In this document: positions 29,223 through 39,956 of the stretch, piece after piece
Layout of the letters: each line of letters begins with the position of its first letter
Numbering within the stretch: the first letter of the stretch is position 1
NCBI RefSeq assembly: GCF_000234665.1
Contig: NC_018338.1
Span: 970,084 to 1,034,083, forward strand
Length of the DNA: 64,000 nucleotides
Direction: 5' to 3'
From: Leishmania mexicana MHOM/GT/2001/U1103
Lineage: Eukaryota > Euglenozoa > Kinetoplastea > Trypanosomatida > Trypanosomatidae
Notes under the pieces: generated by a model
What the model saw: only the letters and a program-made list of their open reading frames with translations
Told to the model about the DNA's origin: nothing
The model's database searches: none
Made by a program: the position numbers and the translations under genes

Positions 29223-31638
29223 AGTCGATATTGCAATAGTGGGCCCTAGTGATAAGCCGAAAAAAAACCACAAGAGGCGCTAAAAAAAAAACGATGGAGC
29301 GAAAGATCCACGGAGAGTCAAAGGGCCCCAAGATGACAACAAAAATAAACGACTGCAGCGTAGACTTTCCTTGAAAGGTCGGACGTCTGTGTGGCAAAAA
29401 CGGGAAGTGGGGAGGAGGATAAGGGGATCGGTGCGGCTACTGCGAGTGTAGGTGTGTATTGCGAGTCCGTGGTGCTCCTGGCGTGCGCGCGCCTTCTTGA
29501 AGTGATCTTGCGTCGATACAGTGAACAAGAGACCTATCTCGACCGCAAGCGTCACGAGTGCAGCTGGGGAGTTGGGTGAGCAGTGAAACTGAAGCGGCGA
29601 ATGTGGTGTGCCTGAGAAAGAATGAAAATCTTGCGTTGACAGCCGTCGGGGAAGCATAACAGAGGGAAACGCGGGTAAACGTAGAGTGATGGCACATGTG
29701 CGTGAAAAAGATGCCTGCATGCGCGTTGCTTCTTGCCCAAGCGGTGCTGACAATTGCATCGTTTACTTTCGTGTGATGAGCACCCTGCTTCATCGTGGTA
29801 ACAGATTGTGTTTGCGATGGTGAAGGAAGGGCACTGGCAGCGCTTTTCTCCACTGAGCGTCGCTCAGACTGGCATGATGGTCAGCTGCTCCAACTTTTAC
29901 GGTTCATGTGCACTGACTTGGGTTGGCTCATCACGTTCGGATTCGATTACATTGCAGAAGACTACTTGTTTCGGTGTTTTGTCTTCCGTGCATGACATGC
30001 ACATCTCCACACACCTCCGCGCAGAGCGCACAAATCCACGGAAACAGTAAGCAAAAAGACTCGCGGCAAGCCGTGCAGCAGCCTAGAGCTACCTTTGATA
30101 CAGACACCCGCCCAGGGGAGGGGGGGGGTAAGATACTGACGCCGAAGGACTGAGAAAAACGCGAAGAGGTCAAGTGAGAGGAAGCTGGAGCGTTTTGAAG
30201 GGGGAATAAGGGAAACGAGAAACAGATAGTAGACCTTGTCACCCTATGCTCATTACACAAGTCTTGAAAGCTCTGTTGCCCACACCTCCTAAAGTCTACC
30301 GCTTACTGTTGTGTAGCCCCCGAGAGTGCCCTCCCCCTCCCCCAACAAACACACACACACACACGCACACCAAAACACACGAACACATTGTGGTGCCTTT
30401 GCCAGTCTGGAAAGTTCAGAGATGTACGCCGGCCGCGCCCTTTCTTTCGGGTAAACGCACCGCCCTCCCTTCGTACAAGAGCAAAACATCACTGCCAAAA
30501 GAACAAAAAAGTACAGTCACGCACTCAAATGCGGAGTCTCATCACGGCACATACACGGCGGCAGAATCACGTCAGCACATACACCGCAGGGTCGCTCCTG
30601 GCAACGGGGAGGGAGAGAGGGTGGGAACGAGATACACGCCAACATCACACATATATATAGAGAGAGATAATAGGCGGGAGGAATGAGATCAAAGGAAAAG
30701 CAGGAAGCATAGTGGCAGCGAGAAAAAGAGCGAGCGAGCGAAGGACCCCCCAAAAGGAGAACTACTGACATGGAGAAAACAACCCAACCAACAACTGCGG
30801 GGGGGGGGCGACGCACCCTCACGAGGAAGAGCAGCAACAACAAAGCAAGGACGAAGGCATGAGCGAGAGGGCTGTGGCAATATGACGCTGCGTGGCCGTT
30901 CCGTACACTTTTCAGTGATGCGTGTGCGTGGGCGCGTTGTGAGTGAGCGCCCGAGCGCCACCACCGCTGCGGCCACGGGTGAAGTTCAAAACCGCATCGT
31001 CGCACACGGATGCGTGCAAACTGATGAACACCATAGCGTGGAAGAGAAGGGGTGCACGCAGGGGATGGCGGAGGGACTGCTTTGTTCTGTGAAGGTGAGA
31101 AGGAGGGCGCACAAAAAGAAAAGGCCGAGGGCAGGAGTGCCTTGCCTCCGCAACAGCCTTCGCGTTGCAGTGACAAACAACGTAGCATGACGTACAAGAC
31201 GAAAAGAATCATTTCTCGCCCTGGGGGTCTAGTCTACCCACGAACACAACCACACACGCAAACGCATGCACAGCCACAGCTCACCCACCTCTGCGGCACA
31301 ACGGCTACACTCTGGCCGTCTAGGACAGGCCGCCCTGCCGAAAAATCGAGCCGTACGCCTCACAAGCTCTTCTCGTCCCGTCTTCGCACATGCGTGCGGC
31401 GCAATCGACGCCAGAGAGACTGATGGCGCCGAGGAGAAAAACAGATGATGCCACATGAGGGGGTGAAGTAACGCAACGTACTTCGGAACGGCCTGCCATT
31501 GTATGCATTAACACCTGGCGCTACGCCCCCACCACTCTTTGCTTTCGCAGCGATGCAAATCTTCTTGGTCACGCACTGTTCTTCACAATGACGCACATGT
31601 TTCATCGTTGTCGCCTATTCTTTGCCGGCGCAGCTTTC
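29223..31638. other. Long intergenic region, no convincing gene
   Basis: A 2.4-kb gap between the HSBP1 and BTB-SPRY genes. It is purine-rich on the + strand in places, with CA repeats near 30348-30370. The frames at 29280-29759 and 30517-31212 (- strand) are Cys/Leu/Ser-rich translations of pyrimidine-rich DNA without domains. Probably the very long 3' UTR of the BTB-SPRY gene plus the acceptor region of HSBP1. Confidence 0.5.
29246..29268 (-). promoter_or_regulatory. Candidate spliced-leader acceptor for HSBP1 gene
   Basis: On the - strand a run of eight T is followed by AG at 29246-29247, about 25 bases before the Met at 29222. Another T run with an AG at 29280-29281 lies just upstream and is an equally possible site. 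With the nearer site, the Met at 29273 would not be in the mRNA. Confidence 0.4.
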
Positions 31639-33054
31639 TCATTCCTCAAAGCTGTAGTGGATGGGTGACAGCCGACGTCGCACCTCCTCTGGCGGGACAA
31701 TACGCACGCGTGAGGCAAGCTTCATCGTGGTTGCGAAGCGCAGGCGACGAGCGCGGCCGAGGGAGACCATCTTGTGCGAGTTTTTCAACACATACTCAAC
31801 GTAGCCCTTCTCCAGGTCTACCTTCACCGTCACGAAGTCTCCGTTCTCGATGCGCTCCAGGTTCTCCTCCTTGCGGTGGTACGGGTAGTTGGTGTAGAAC
31901 ACGCCGGACATGTAGTAGACACAGCAGTCCGGTATCTTGTGGAACTCCTGGTCGGTGTTGACGCAGGACTCGGAGATCAGGCCAAACCCGACATAGTCGG
32001 CTATCTTGACTTCATACGTGATTGTGTGTCGCCCTGTGACAAGCGACACGTCGCCGACAACAGCCACGCCATACACGACGCGCAACCGGTTACGCTCGGG
32101 GCTGACGCCCGGGCCAGGGCTGAACTGCAGCTCAGCATCACGATCCACGTCCCCCAGCATTGCCAGTAAACCAGGCAGTTGATAGTACGCCGCGTCCACC
32201 TTGAGACGCCGCAGCGAGTCCTCTTTGAGTAGGTTGAAGTAGTGGTAGCCGCGAAGGTAGTCAACTATGTACTTGAAGCAGAAGGGATCGCGGTCGATGA
32301 AGATGGTGTCGTGCTCATCCTTGAAGACCGGTGCGACCCACCCCGTCTCCTCGGAGCCGAGGAGGATGTGGAAGTAGTTGGGGGCATCCTTGCTTAACAG
32401 CGTCGACAGCGGCACTGTGAAGCGCTCACCACCGACGTTGAGCGACACCACTTCCATGTAGCGCTCAAGATGACGCGACTGGGCAACCTCCTCCAGCTTC
32501 GGCTTCGCCTCTTGCCGCTCTTTCAAGAGTGTGTCTAGGCGCGCCTCCATCAGCTTGAAACGAGACACGCAGCTCTCCACCTGCGCTTGAATCGACTGTG
32601 CGGCGCCGCGCGACTGTTGTAGTAGTCGAGCCGCCGTTTCCTCGTCGGTCATATGCCCGGCGGCGTCGCTAGAGGAGAACGTTGGCGACGTGATGGAGCG
32701 CACCAGCCCGCTTGGATCACTCTCGTCGTTCATATTATCCTCCTCCCCTCCGTCGGCAAAGGACGACGTGGCGGAGTGCGGGTCACGTACAGAGTCTCGC
32801 CCAGCAGGGGTGGCGGACGCGGAGGAGTGCTCTGGAGCGTGATCTACGCCGTAGTTCTCCGGCGCCGCCACAGACGCCGCCATCGTCAATGCATGATCAG
32901 CTGGGGCATCACCGGGTTCTACGAGAACCGAGGCGGGGGTGATGGAGGTGGCGTCGCGGGTGCGCTTACGTCCCCCACGCTGCGGGCGACGGCCGCTTAC
33001 AGTTCGCTGTGCGACCCGCTCGCCATTACCCTTTTCGACGGCGGTTGGCGGCAT
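31639..33054 (-). CDS. BTB/POZ (KCTD-type) protein with SPRY domain
   Basis: The 471-residue product has a disordered N-terminus, a coiled-coil segment (about 140-198), then a potassium-channel-tetramerisation-type BTB domain at about 203-300. It starts VVSLNVGGERFTVPLSTLL and includes FIDRDPFCFKYIVDYLRGY, both diagnostic. A SPRY-like domain follows at about 335-460 (GRHTITYEVKIADYVGFGLI, then FVTVKVDLEKGYVEYVLKN). In other eukaryotes KCTD proteins often recruit substrates to cullin-3 ubiquitin ligases and SPRY domains bind peptides, so a substrate adaptor is plausible but unproven. There is no channel domain, so it is not a potassium channel. The Met at 33054 is chosen as the frame upstream to 33240 is low-complexity. 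Confidence 0.88.
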   Translation of the reverse strand: MPPTAVEKGNGERVAQRTVSGRRPQRGGRKRTRDATSITPASVLVEPGDAPADHALTMAASVAAPENYGVDHAPEHSSASATPAGRDSVRDPHSATSSFADGGEEDNMNDESDPSGLVRSITSPTFSSSDAAGHMTDEETAARLLQQSRGAAQSIQAQVESCVSRFKLMEARLDTLLKERQEAKPKLEEVAQSRHLERYMEVVSLNVGGERFTVPLSTLLSKDAPNYFHILLGSEETGWVAPVFKDEHDTIFIDRDPFCFKYIVDYLRGYHYFNLLKEDSLRRLKVDAAYYQLPGLLAMLGDVDRDAELQFSPGPGVSPERNRLRVVYGVAVVGDVSLVTGRHTITYEVKIADYVGFGLISESCVNTDQEFHKIPDCCVYYMSGVFYTNYPYHRKEENLERIENGDFVTVKVDLEKGYVEYVLKNSHKMVSLGRARRLRFATTMKLASRVRIVPPEEVRRRLSPIHYSFEE

Positions 33055-34343
33055 CACAGAGGGGGCACCCCAATTGACGAAAAGCGAAGACGTGACAGCA
33101 CCTGGATGATCAAGATGTTGTGACGCGCACACACACACACGTAAGCACGCAAGATGCAGAGGTAAACAGGAAACACAATCGCTGAAGGTGCGCTCGAAAA
33201 AGTGTGTGGGTAGTGTTATAGTGGCGTCAGCGTAGTACACACGGCGTATCAGTGGGCCTCACAACGTATAAAAGACAGGGAAAAGGGGCAGGTGCAGGAG
33301 TGTCAGCTGATAGAGACAGCAACAACAAAACGCACACACCCGCGCGCGCACACACTCCCTCAAGTGGGCTGTGAGGTGCCCCCCAATACGTGTAGCACAC
33401 GAATGCGCGCGCGTGTACGAGTATGTAGATATCTGTGTATCTGGTTCAGTGGGCTCAGAAACAGCGAAAAGCGCGTGCGCAGCTGTCGATGTAGAGTCCA
33501 CAGACATGTTGGGGGATGTGTATCATTATCATTTTTTTTTCGAGTGCGTGTGTGGCGTGCGCGAGAGGGGCGCGGATAGCCGTTTGTGAGAGTGGGGGAT
33601 GGTTGCAACAGGACCGGTAGGGGTTCAGAAAAGAGACAGAGAGCAAGGGGGATGACGGGAAAACAGCCGCTGAGGTGGCCATGAGGACGGGAGGCGTTGG
33701 TGCTTATGAGAAGCAGCTACTCCACCTGGGGAGGACTCATTCTGATAAATATTCTTTTTTTGTTGTTGGCGGAAGGGAGTTCCGCTCGCGTCACGTGCGC
33801 GTCACTGCACCTCACGGAGGGCCGAGGAAGAGAAACTCCTCACCTAAGAACCATACAAGCACAAGGGTATGCTGGGTTGCCCTGAGTGACACACAAATGC
33901 CGTCGTCCGCCGCACCCAGAGGACGCGACACACTGCGCCTGCTTCCCTCGTGTCTCGTCCTTTCCCTGCTTCGTTCCCCTGCTCCCTTTTCCGCGACCAG
34001 TGCGCGCACACACCTGACAACGTCGTCATCTATTCTGGCGACTCCAGCAAGGCGATACACGGAGACGGTCAAAAGCAAACAAGCAAACAAAGTAAGGCGA
34101 TCTCGCTACGCGACAATCGCCAACCCAAGAGCACAACCCTGAGCGCACCCTTGACGGCTTTCACTCCACGCAATCTCTCCGCCGCCTCTCTGGGTCGAGA
34201 GCGCGCGTCGTGTGACCGCCCAGCCCTTTCCCATTGATCACCAAGCTTCACGTCTCGCGTCACACGTGCGTCTGCACATCGCTTGACCGCGCGCACTGTT
34301 TGAATGACCCGTCGCGTGTGCGTCTATGTCAACGTGCCGCTGG
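33055..34343. other. Intergenic region, nothing convincing
   Basis: A 1.3-kb gap between two - strand genes. It holds short CA repeats and no frame with a recognisable domain. Presumed 3' UTR of the TRAPPC9 homologue and acceptor region of the BTB-SPRY gene. Confidence 0.5.
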
Positions 34344-37300
34344 TCAGGATATGCGTGAGTGTTCAACAATCAGCTGGATTGTGTGCGTCAGCTCCCGCTC
34401 GGCGTCGTCCATAATGGAGACGTGCAGAAGATGCTCGCCGGTCTTGAAGGCGAACAGCTCAAACTCGCCTTCGTACACCGCGCGACCCTCCTCGCCGACT
34501 ACCGCATCGGCCTGCACGGCACCCGTTAGCACCGCCACGTCAAAGTGCGAGTCGATGGACACGTGCACGTGAAGGGGGATGGCGCGACGCCACCTCGGGG
34601 CTGCAACACGTAGGCACAGACGAATCGGCCTCAAGGCAGGGATGACGATCGGTACTGAGGTGCCGTCGTCGCCAGTGCTGAGCGTGCCACTCTCACAGCC
34701 GCCGATTCGCGGTAGCGCAGTTCTGGTTCGATGGAAAGTTTGCGGTGTGCTGGAGCCCGCTTTTGCCCCCGAATCCAGCGAATCTGTGTGGCGCCAGAAC
34801 AAAGCGGAGATCGAGGCTGGCGAATCCAAGGGAGACTCTGACGCCTGCGCTGCCCTCGGGTGCACCAGGTGCTGGCTTGACGTCGGTGGAGACTGCGGAG
34901 GACTGTCGTACACGGCTGTCGCCGTGACGGTGCCTGTGGCGTCGTAGTGGCAGGCGCCACGGCAGACGACTTTGGCACGTGAGACGACAGGGCTATTCTC
35001 CGCTCCGCCGTAGCAGGAATCTCCGTCGTATTCCCAGCGGTAGATCAGCACGGCTCCGTCGCCCATCGGATCCGTCTGCGGGTCTTCAGCGACGACGCAG
35101 TCTCTGCTTTCGTCAGGTAGCGCCGTCTGCGGCACGGTGGCCTCGAGCGTCACCACACACTCGTCCAGCGGCTCCGCGCTCACCACCTCAGTGCCAATGA
35201 GCGACAAGTTCAGCTCCAGCGTGCCAGTGCAGTTAGGTAGTTCGCGCACGACCCACGGTACATGAAAGCGCAGGCCGTCCTTTTCCCTCGTCAGCGGAAT
35301 GCGCGTCAGCTTTATCGGTGGAACCACGTACTCGGCACCGGGGACGATGAAGGCGACCGGCAGCTCTGCAAATGCCAGGGCGCTCAGCTGCAGCTCGATG
35401 CTGTAGAGGCGACTCCGATTCGCGACGCGCACCTCCACCGAGCGGCGGTCCGTTGTTAGCGCCACAGACATGACGACGAGGCCGGGAGAATGAAACAGGC
35501 GCAGCCGCGTCTCCGTCACGCGCCGCGGGATGACCGCGTACACGGGCACGGCGTCCGGCACGTTGCGCGGTTTTTTTGGTGCAGAGTAGGGCAGTGAGAG
35601 ATCGGTGCGGAAGATAACGTAGTGTGCGCCGAATTTGCTGATTGTCGGTGGCGCCTCCAGGGTTCCTGGAATCATGACGACATCACCAGGCTGCAGCGGT
35701 GTGCGAGCCGCCGCGTCGAGGGCGCGCTTGTTTAGCGTCACCGTTGTGTCTGTGTCGTTGCGGCGCTCCTTGCAGCCTTCGCAGCCCTCCAGCTGGCACT
35801 GCTCGCTGTGCGCCGTGAGGGAGATGCAGCTGATGGGCACGCAGCCGCAGTTAACCACCCGCACCGTGAAGTCGATGCGTTGGGTTCCGAACACCTCCAG
35901 CTCGCTGGTGTTCAGAGTGCAGGACACCTGCGGTAATCGCTCCAGTACCGGGATGTACATGGGGGCCGGAAGCTGCCCGGTCATCGACTGCGACGAGCGT
36001 GTGTCTGCGAGCCGCAGCGTTACGCCGTCGATAAGCAGAGTACCTTCTTCCGTTGGTTGCACCTTGAGCAAGACCTTGCGCTTCGCGAGCGGGGGCACCT
36101 CTACATTGGACAGCACGTACGAGATGGGCGCGCTCAGTGTGTGCGACGAAGACGCCAACACCACACCTTCTCCAGAGGCGGCATCGTCGTCGTCCGCGAC
36201 GAGAGAAGCACAGGAGCGGCAGCGCAAAGCCAGTGCGTCAAACGTGAGGGCTTCCTGAAAGGGGTTGTACAACGTCACGAGAACGGACGCGACGTCGCCG
36301 ACCGTCCACACGGTCCGACTACCTAGTTTCCTGCCATTCAGGCAGAGGATGGTCAGCTTCAGCCGCTGCGTGTCAATGAAGGTGAAGAAGGCCCCTCCAA
36401 CAGGCACCGTCTTGGGTGCGAGATGCGGCGGCAGCGGGAAAGCTTCCCACCCCAAAAAGAACGGGGACGGCACAATGGCTGTGTTCATCTGCGGCTCGAG
36501 GAGCGCGGACGCTTCACGCATAACAGATTTGAGGGTCTGCTGCGTTGCCTTCTCGAGGAGGTGCGGAAACTTGAAGAGGAGGAACGTCGCCAGTTGACAA
36601 CGCAGCGCCGCCGTCGCCGTCGCAGGGGCCACGCGGTCGAAGACGTTGATGAGCTCGAGCAGCAGTGGCACGTTCAGTAGTGCCGCGTTGGTGATCGACT
36701 GATTCAGCCGCACGACGCCGCGATCGGGAGCGTTTTCTTCCACGGAGCTGAACATGCTAAAGGATGCACCTATTGACGTGTTCCCGTTCGCCGCCGGCTC
36801 GGCAGCATCGCTGTCTTCCAGCTGCTGCGCCACTTGTGGAGCGGTCGCTGCGCGGCTAAGCTGATACAGCGGGTCCGCCAATTTGGCAGTATCTAGGGTG
36901 ACCCCGTCGTCGCTTGCAGTGCTGCTCGAGGCTTGAAGCCCGATAAGCGGGAGTCCAACGCCAGCCAGTGCGCACACGCGCAGGAGTACCTCGGCAGTCT
37001 CTTCTGTGTGCTGCAGACGTGCCTTAATGGAGGCGAATTCTACCAGCAGCGCCCGCGCGCGACGCTCAGCACCGTTGATCATGCACAAGTACGCAAAGAA
37101 GAGTAGGGTGCGCTCCGTCCACTCGGACCCGTAGACACCAGGGAAGAGACTGCGCAGTGTGCTCAACTCCTCGAGGAAAGGCTGCCGTGCTTCCCGGGCG
37201 GCGAGCAACTCAAGTCGCTTGAAGCGCGCCTCCAACTCCCGCTTTCGCAGCATGGCGAGAGTCGTATTCACCATTGCGGTACTCGTGCCTCCGCTGCCGA

Positions 37301-38897
37301 GCAGCGATGTGGTTGCCGCCATGGCTACGGGGTAGAACATCAACGTACCCGCTGTTGCGCACCTTCTCAGCTGCCGCAGCGACTCGCTCAAATACACGTC
37401 GATTTCACTGAAAGCCAGACGCAACACGTTCTCGACGCAGCGCTTCACATCGCTGCCCAGGCGATACGACTGCGGGTCAGACGGCACTTCCCATGTACCA
37501 GCGTTCAAGCACACGTGCACTCGCACGAGCAGCCCCTTCAGTAGCGCGACCTGCGCCGCCACGTTTTCCTCCACCTCGTGTGTCAGTCGCGCCCGCATCG
37601 AGTTGGGCACCGACGCGCTCTTGAAGCTAGCTATCGTCTGCTTCAGACTCTCGCTGTACTGCGCCACACAAGAGTCGAGCTGGTTCACCGAGGCGGCCAG
37701 GTCCGGTCCCCAGTTGGGGTTGTCACTCTGAAGCTGCACGACCGTGGCGTTAAGCGCGTCGCGGTAGCACAGTAGCGTCGTCTGCAGGTAGCGATACCGA
37801 GCGGCAGCGATGCTCTCTAACGTCGCTGAGCACCAGAGACAGTCGACATTAGAGTTGAACTGAGTTTCCCCGTACGCGGCCACAGCGGCGGACACAGCGC
37901 CAAACTGCAGGAGTACGTCCGCCGCTTTCTTCTTGAAGCGGGAGGCTATCAACGTGCTCGCGTTGCGCGCTGTCGTGAACGTGGTGAGCTTGTCAATAGG
38001 CGTCCTCACGGCCGTGCTATCGGCCTTTTCGGGCTGACTGTAAAGCCGCAGCGCAGCGCCTTGGGCATCGACCACCGCCTGCGCCACACACAGGAGTAGC
38101 TTCCGCACTGTTTGACTCACTGGTATGGACTCGGAGACGCACAGGTATAGAGACGATTTCGAGAGCTTCTCCGCGAGCGCTTCGGGAGGATCCACCACGA
38201 CGCAGCGGCACACCTTATCCTTAAACTGCGAAGCGAATATGATGCTGACGACCTGCACCGCGTGCTCGGCAGAGACGGTGAGGACAGCGGGGTTGACCAC
38301 AACCACTACGGCCATGGTGGCGCGATGGCTATCCATATTCTCCCATTGGGAAGTTCCGAGGTCGCTGGTGAGGGAGAACGGCAACGATGCGGATGGGCCC
38401 ACAAGCGAGAGTCCCTTTCCGCGCCCGTTTTCCTCTCCAGACGTGTTGGGCGACGCGAAGATACTGGACACCGCGGGGAACGAGGTCCAGGAGAGCTCGG
38501 AGGCTGAAAGAGGTGGGTGCAGGGTAAGACTACGCCGCAGTGCCACTTCGTAGCCGCTCGCTGTGTCATCGGCGCCCGCAAACGCTTCTGCCTTTCGGCC
38601 CCTCAAAAAGGAGCCGCAGCCAATGCTCGCGTTCGACGGCGTTGGCAAGCCTTTGTTGCTTGCGGTTGGAGAGGAGCCCCTAGTCGACGACGCTTGCAAC
38701 GTATCCGCTGCTGCCGCCGCCGTCGGCGTCGTCGCCGCTACACCGGTCCCTGACTTGGCGTAAAGTGTTTCGCCGCTCCACAGAAAGCACACGGAAAGCG
38801 GAAGCCATAAGATGCGCAGGTGCGTGTGTTGCTCCAGGGAGCTGCTACTCGTCGGGTAGTACTCGGAAAGGAGAGAGGGATTGAGCCTAGCGCGCAT
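34344..38897 (-). CDS. TRAPP complex subunit, TRAPPC9/Trs120 family
   Basis: TRAPPC9 (yeast Trs120) is a large subunit of the TRAPPII complex, which activates Rab GTPases for traffic at the late Golgi. The 1517-residue product starts with HLRILWLPLSV (26-36), like the family N-terminus. A low-complexity insert follows at about 50-190. Next is the family's helical-repeat signature (ASRFKKKAADVLLQFGAVSA at 318-337, then SNVDCLWCSATLESIA). The C-terminal half is built of beta-rich segments with repeated immunoglobulin-like texture (VGDVASVLVTLYNPFQEALT, FTVRVVNCGCVPISCISLTA), as in Trs120. A cysteine cluster (CQLEGCEGCKERR) lies in one of these. The Met at 38897 gives a short 5' UTR after a possible acceptor AG at 38912-38913; the frame is open to 39284. 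Largest gene in the window. Confidence 0.85.
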   Translation of the reverse strand: MRARLNPSLLSEYYPTSSSSLEQHTHLRILWLPLSVCFLWSGETLYAKSGTGVAATTPTAAAAADTLQASSTRGSSPTASNKGLPTPSNASIGCGSFLRGRKAEAFAGADDTASGYEVALRRSLTLHPPLSASELSWTSFPAVSSIFASPNTSGEENGRGKGLSLVGPSASLPFSLTSDLGTSQWENMDSHRATMAVVVVVNPAVLTVSAEHAVQVVSIIFASQFKDKVCRCVVVDPPEALAEKLSKSSLYLCVSESIPVSQTVRKLLLCVAQAVVDAQGAALRLYSQPEKADSTAVRTPIDKLTTFTTARNASTLIASRFKKKAADVLLQFGAVSAAVAAYGETQFNSNVDCLWCSATLESIAAARYRYLQTTLLCYRDALNATVVQLQSDNPNWGPDLAASVNQLDSCVAQYSESLKQTIASFKSASVPNSMRARLTHEVEENVAAQVALLKGLLVRVHVCLNAGTWEVPSDPQSYRLGSDVKRCVENVLRLAFSEIDVYLSESLRQLRRCATAGTLMFYPVAMAATTSLLGSGGTSTAMVNTTLAMLRKRELEARFKRLELLAAREARQPFLEELSTLRSLFPGVYGSEWTERTLLFFAYLCMINGAERRARALLVEFASIKARLQHTEETAEVLLRVCALAGVGLPLIGLQASSSTASDDGVTLDTAKLADPLYQLSRAATAPQVAQQLEDSDAAEPAANGNTSIGASFSMFSSVEENAPDRGVVRLNQSITNAALLNVPLLLELINVFDRVAPATATAALRCQLATFLLFKFPHLLEKATQQTLKSVMREASALLEPQMNTAIVPSPFFLGWEAFPLPPHLAPKTVPVGGAFFTFIDTQRLKLTILCLNGRKLGSRTVWTVGDVASVLVTLYNPFQEALTFDALALRCRSCASLVADDDDAASGEGVVLASSSHTLSAPISYVLSNVEVPPLAKRKVLLKVQPTEEGTLLIDGVTLRLADTRSSQSMTGQLPAPMYIPVLERLPQVSCTLNTSELEVFGTQRIDFTVRVVNCGCVPISCISLTAHSEQCQLEGCEGCKERRNDTDTTVTLNKRALDAAARTPLQPGDVVMIPGTLEAPPTISKFGAHYVIFRTDLSLPYSAPKKPRNVPDAVPVYAVIPRRVTETRLRLFHSPGLVVMSVALTTDRRSVEVRVANRSRLYSIELQLSALAFAELPVAFIVPGAEYVVPPIKLTRIPLTREKDGLRFHVPWVVRELPNCTGTLELNLSLIGTEVVSAEPLDECVVTLEATVPQTALPDESRDCVVAEDPQTDPMGDGAVLIYRWEYDGDSCYGGAENSPVVSRAKVVCRGACHYDATGTVTATAVYDSPPQSPPTSSQHLVHPRAAQASESPLDSPASISALFWRHTDSLDSGAKAGSSTPQTFHRTRTALPRIGGCESGTLSTGDDGTSVPIVIPALRPIRLCLRVAAPRWRRAIPLHVHVSIDSHFDVAVLTGAVQADAVVGEEGRAVYEGEFELFAFKTGEHLLHVSIMDDAERELTHTIQLIVEHSRIS

Positions 38898-39956
38898 GAT
38901 GGAGAGCGTGCCTGAAAAGGGGCACAGCAGGTGCGCAATCGAATATGGAAACACGGTTGAATCACGACGCTCAACGGCATGAAACGCTAAACCTTTTCTC
39001 TGCTCGCTCTCCAGCACTGGCAGACGATATGTGGGGAAGAAGGGGGGGCCGTGTGAAGATGGTCTTCGGTTCAATAACTTGAACACGCACAAAAAGACCT
39101 CACTCAAGTCGAGAGGGGCCACTGAGTGGAAAAGGCAGCACGGAGAGGCGAACGCCCACTGTCCCGCCCAGCCTCCTCCTATCTCTTTCGCTATGACAAG
39201 TAAGACGCACGCCAAATAAACGCAAGCGAAGGCACCTCGGAGGGACGCATTGGTTGCCTCTTCAGTACTCCTAGGGATGCACAAGGGCGTGTATCAGGTA
39301 CATGTGTGTGTGTGTGTGTGCAGGAGGAGGGGGGACGCTCAAGAGGTGACACAAGGTGTGCGGCCATCATTCAGCGGGAGAGCGAGGAAAAGGTTGAGCA
39401 AGAGGACGGGGACGTGCCCGCAATTTTCATTGCTCCCTTCGCCTTTTGCTCGCATACGGGGGCCATCTGTGACCGGCATAGGAGGTGAAGCGGGCAACCA
39501 TGGCAACGATCCACATTTCCGTCATGGACGTTACGCGCATACACTCCGACGCGGCAAGGCGTCGTGAAGGAAGCGGGCACCCGAATACACCGCCGTTTGC
39601 CGAGAACTCGGTGCTTGCTACTCTCGACCGCTCCTCTTGAGCTCACCGCTGAGTCTTTGTATGAGATGTACCACTATGCGTAGCTATAGACCGTTCCAAT
39701 CTAGTCGGGAAGGGAAAGACGAAACAGACACTCAAGCAGTGCTGTTCGACGCCAAACGGTGAGCTCCAATGCTTGTGATGGTGTGCGAAGGGCATGAGGG
39801 ACGTTCAACAGTCATGCCCTTCTCCGTCCACTGTTCCTCCTTCGCGCTAAGGGTACCTTTCGTTGCTCCAAAGGGGCAAGCCGAGACGCTCTCCCATTCT
39901 CGCTCGCGGACACAAGCTCCATCCGCCACTGCCGTCGTTCTCTACCCTCCACCGGT
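38898..39956. other. Intergenic region, nothing convincing
   Basis: About 1 kb between two - strand genes. A TG repeat lies at 39303-39320 on the + strand. Some codons are open upstream of the TRAPPC9 homologue (to 39284) but lack any domain. Otherwise presumed UTR sequence. Confidence 0.5.

Noticed and set aside
31639..33054. Reading the KCTD-type BTB domain as part of a potassium channel
   Set aside because: There are no membrane helices or pore motif; the domain is followed by a SPRY-like domain.
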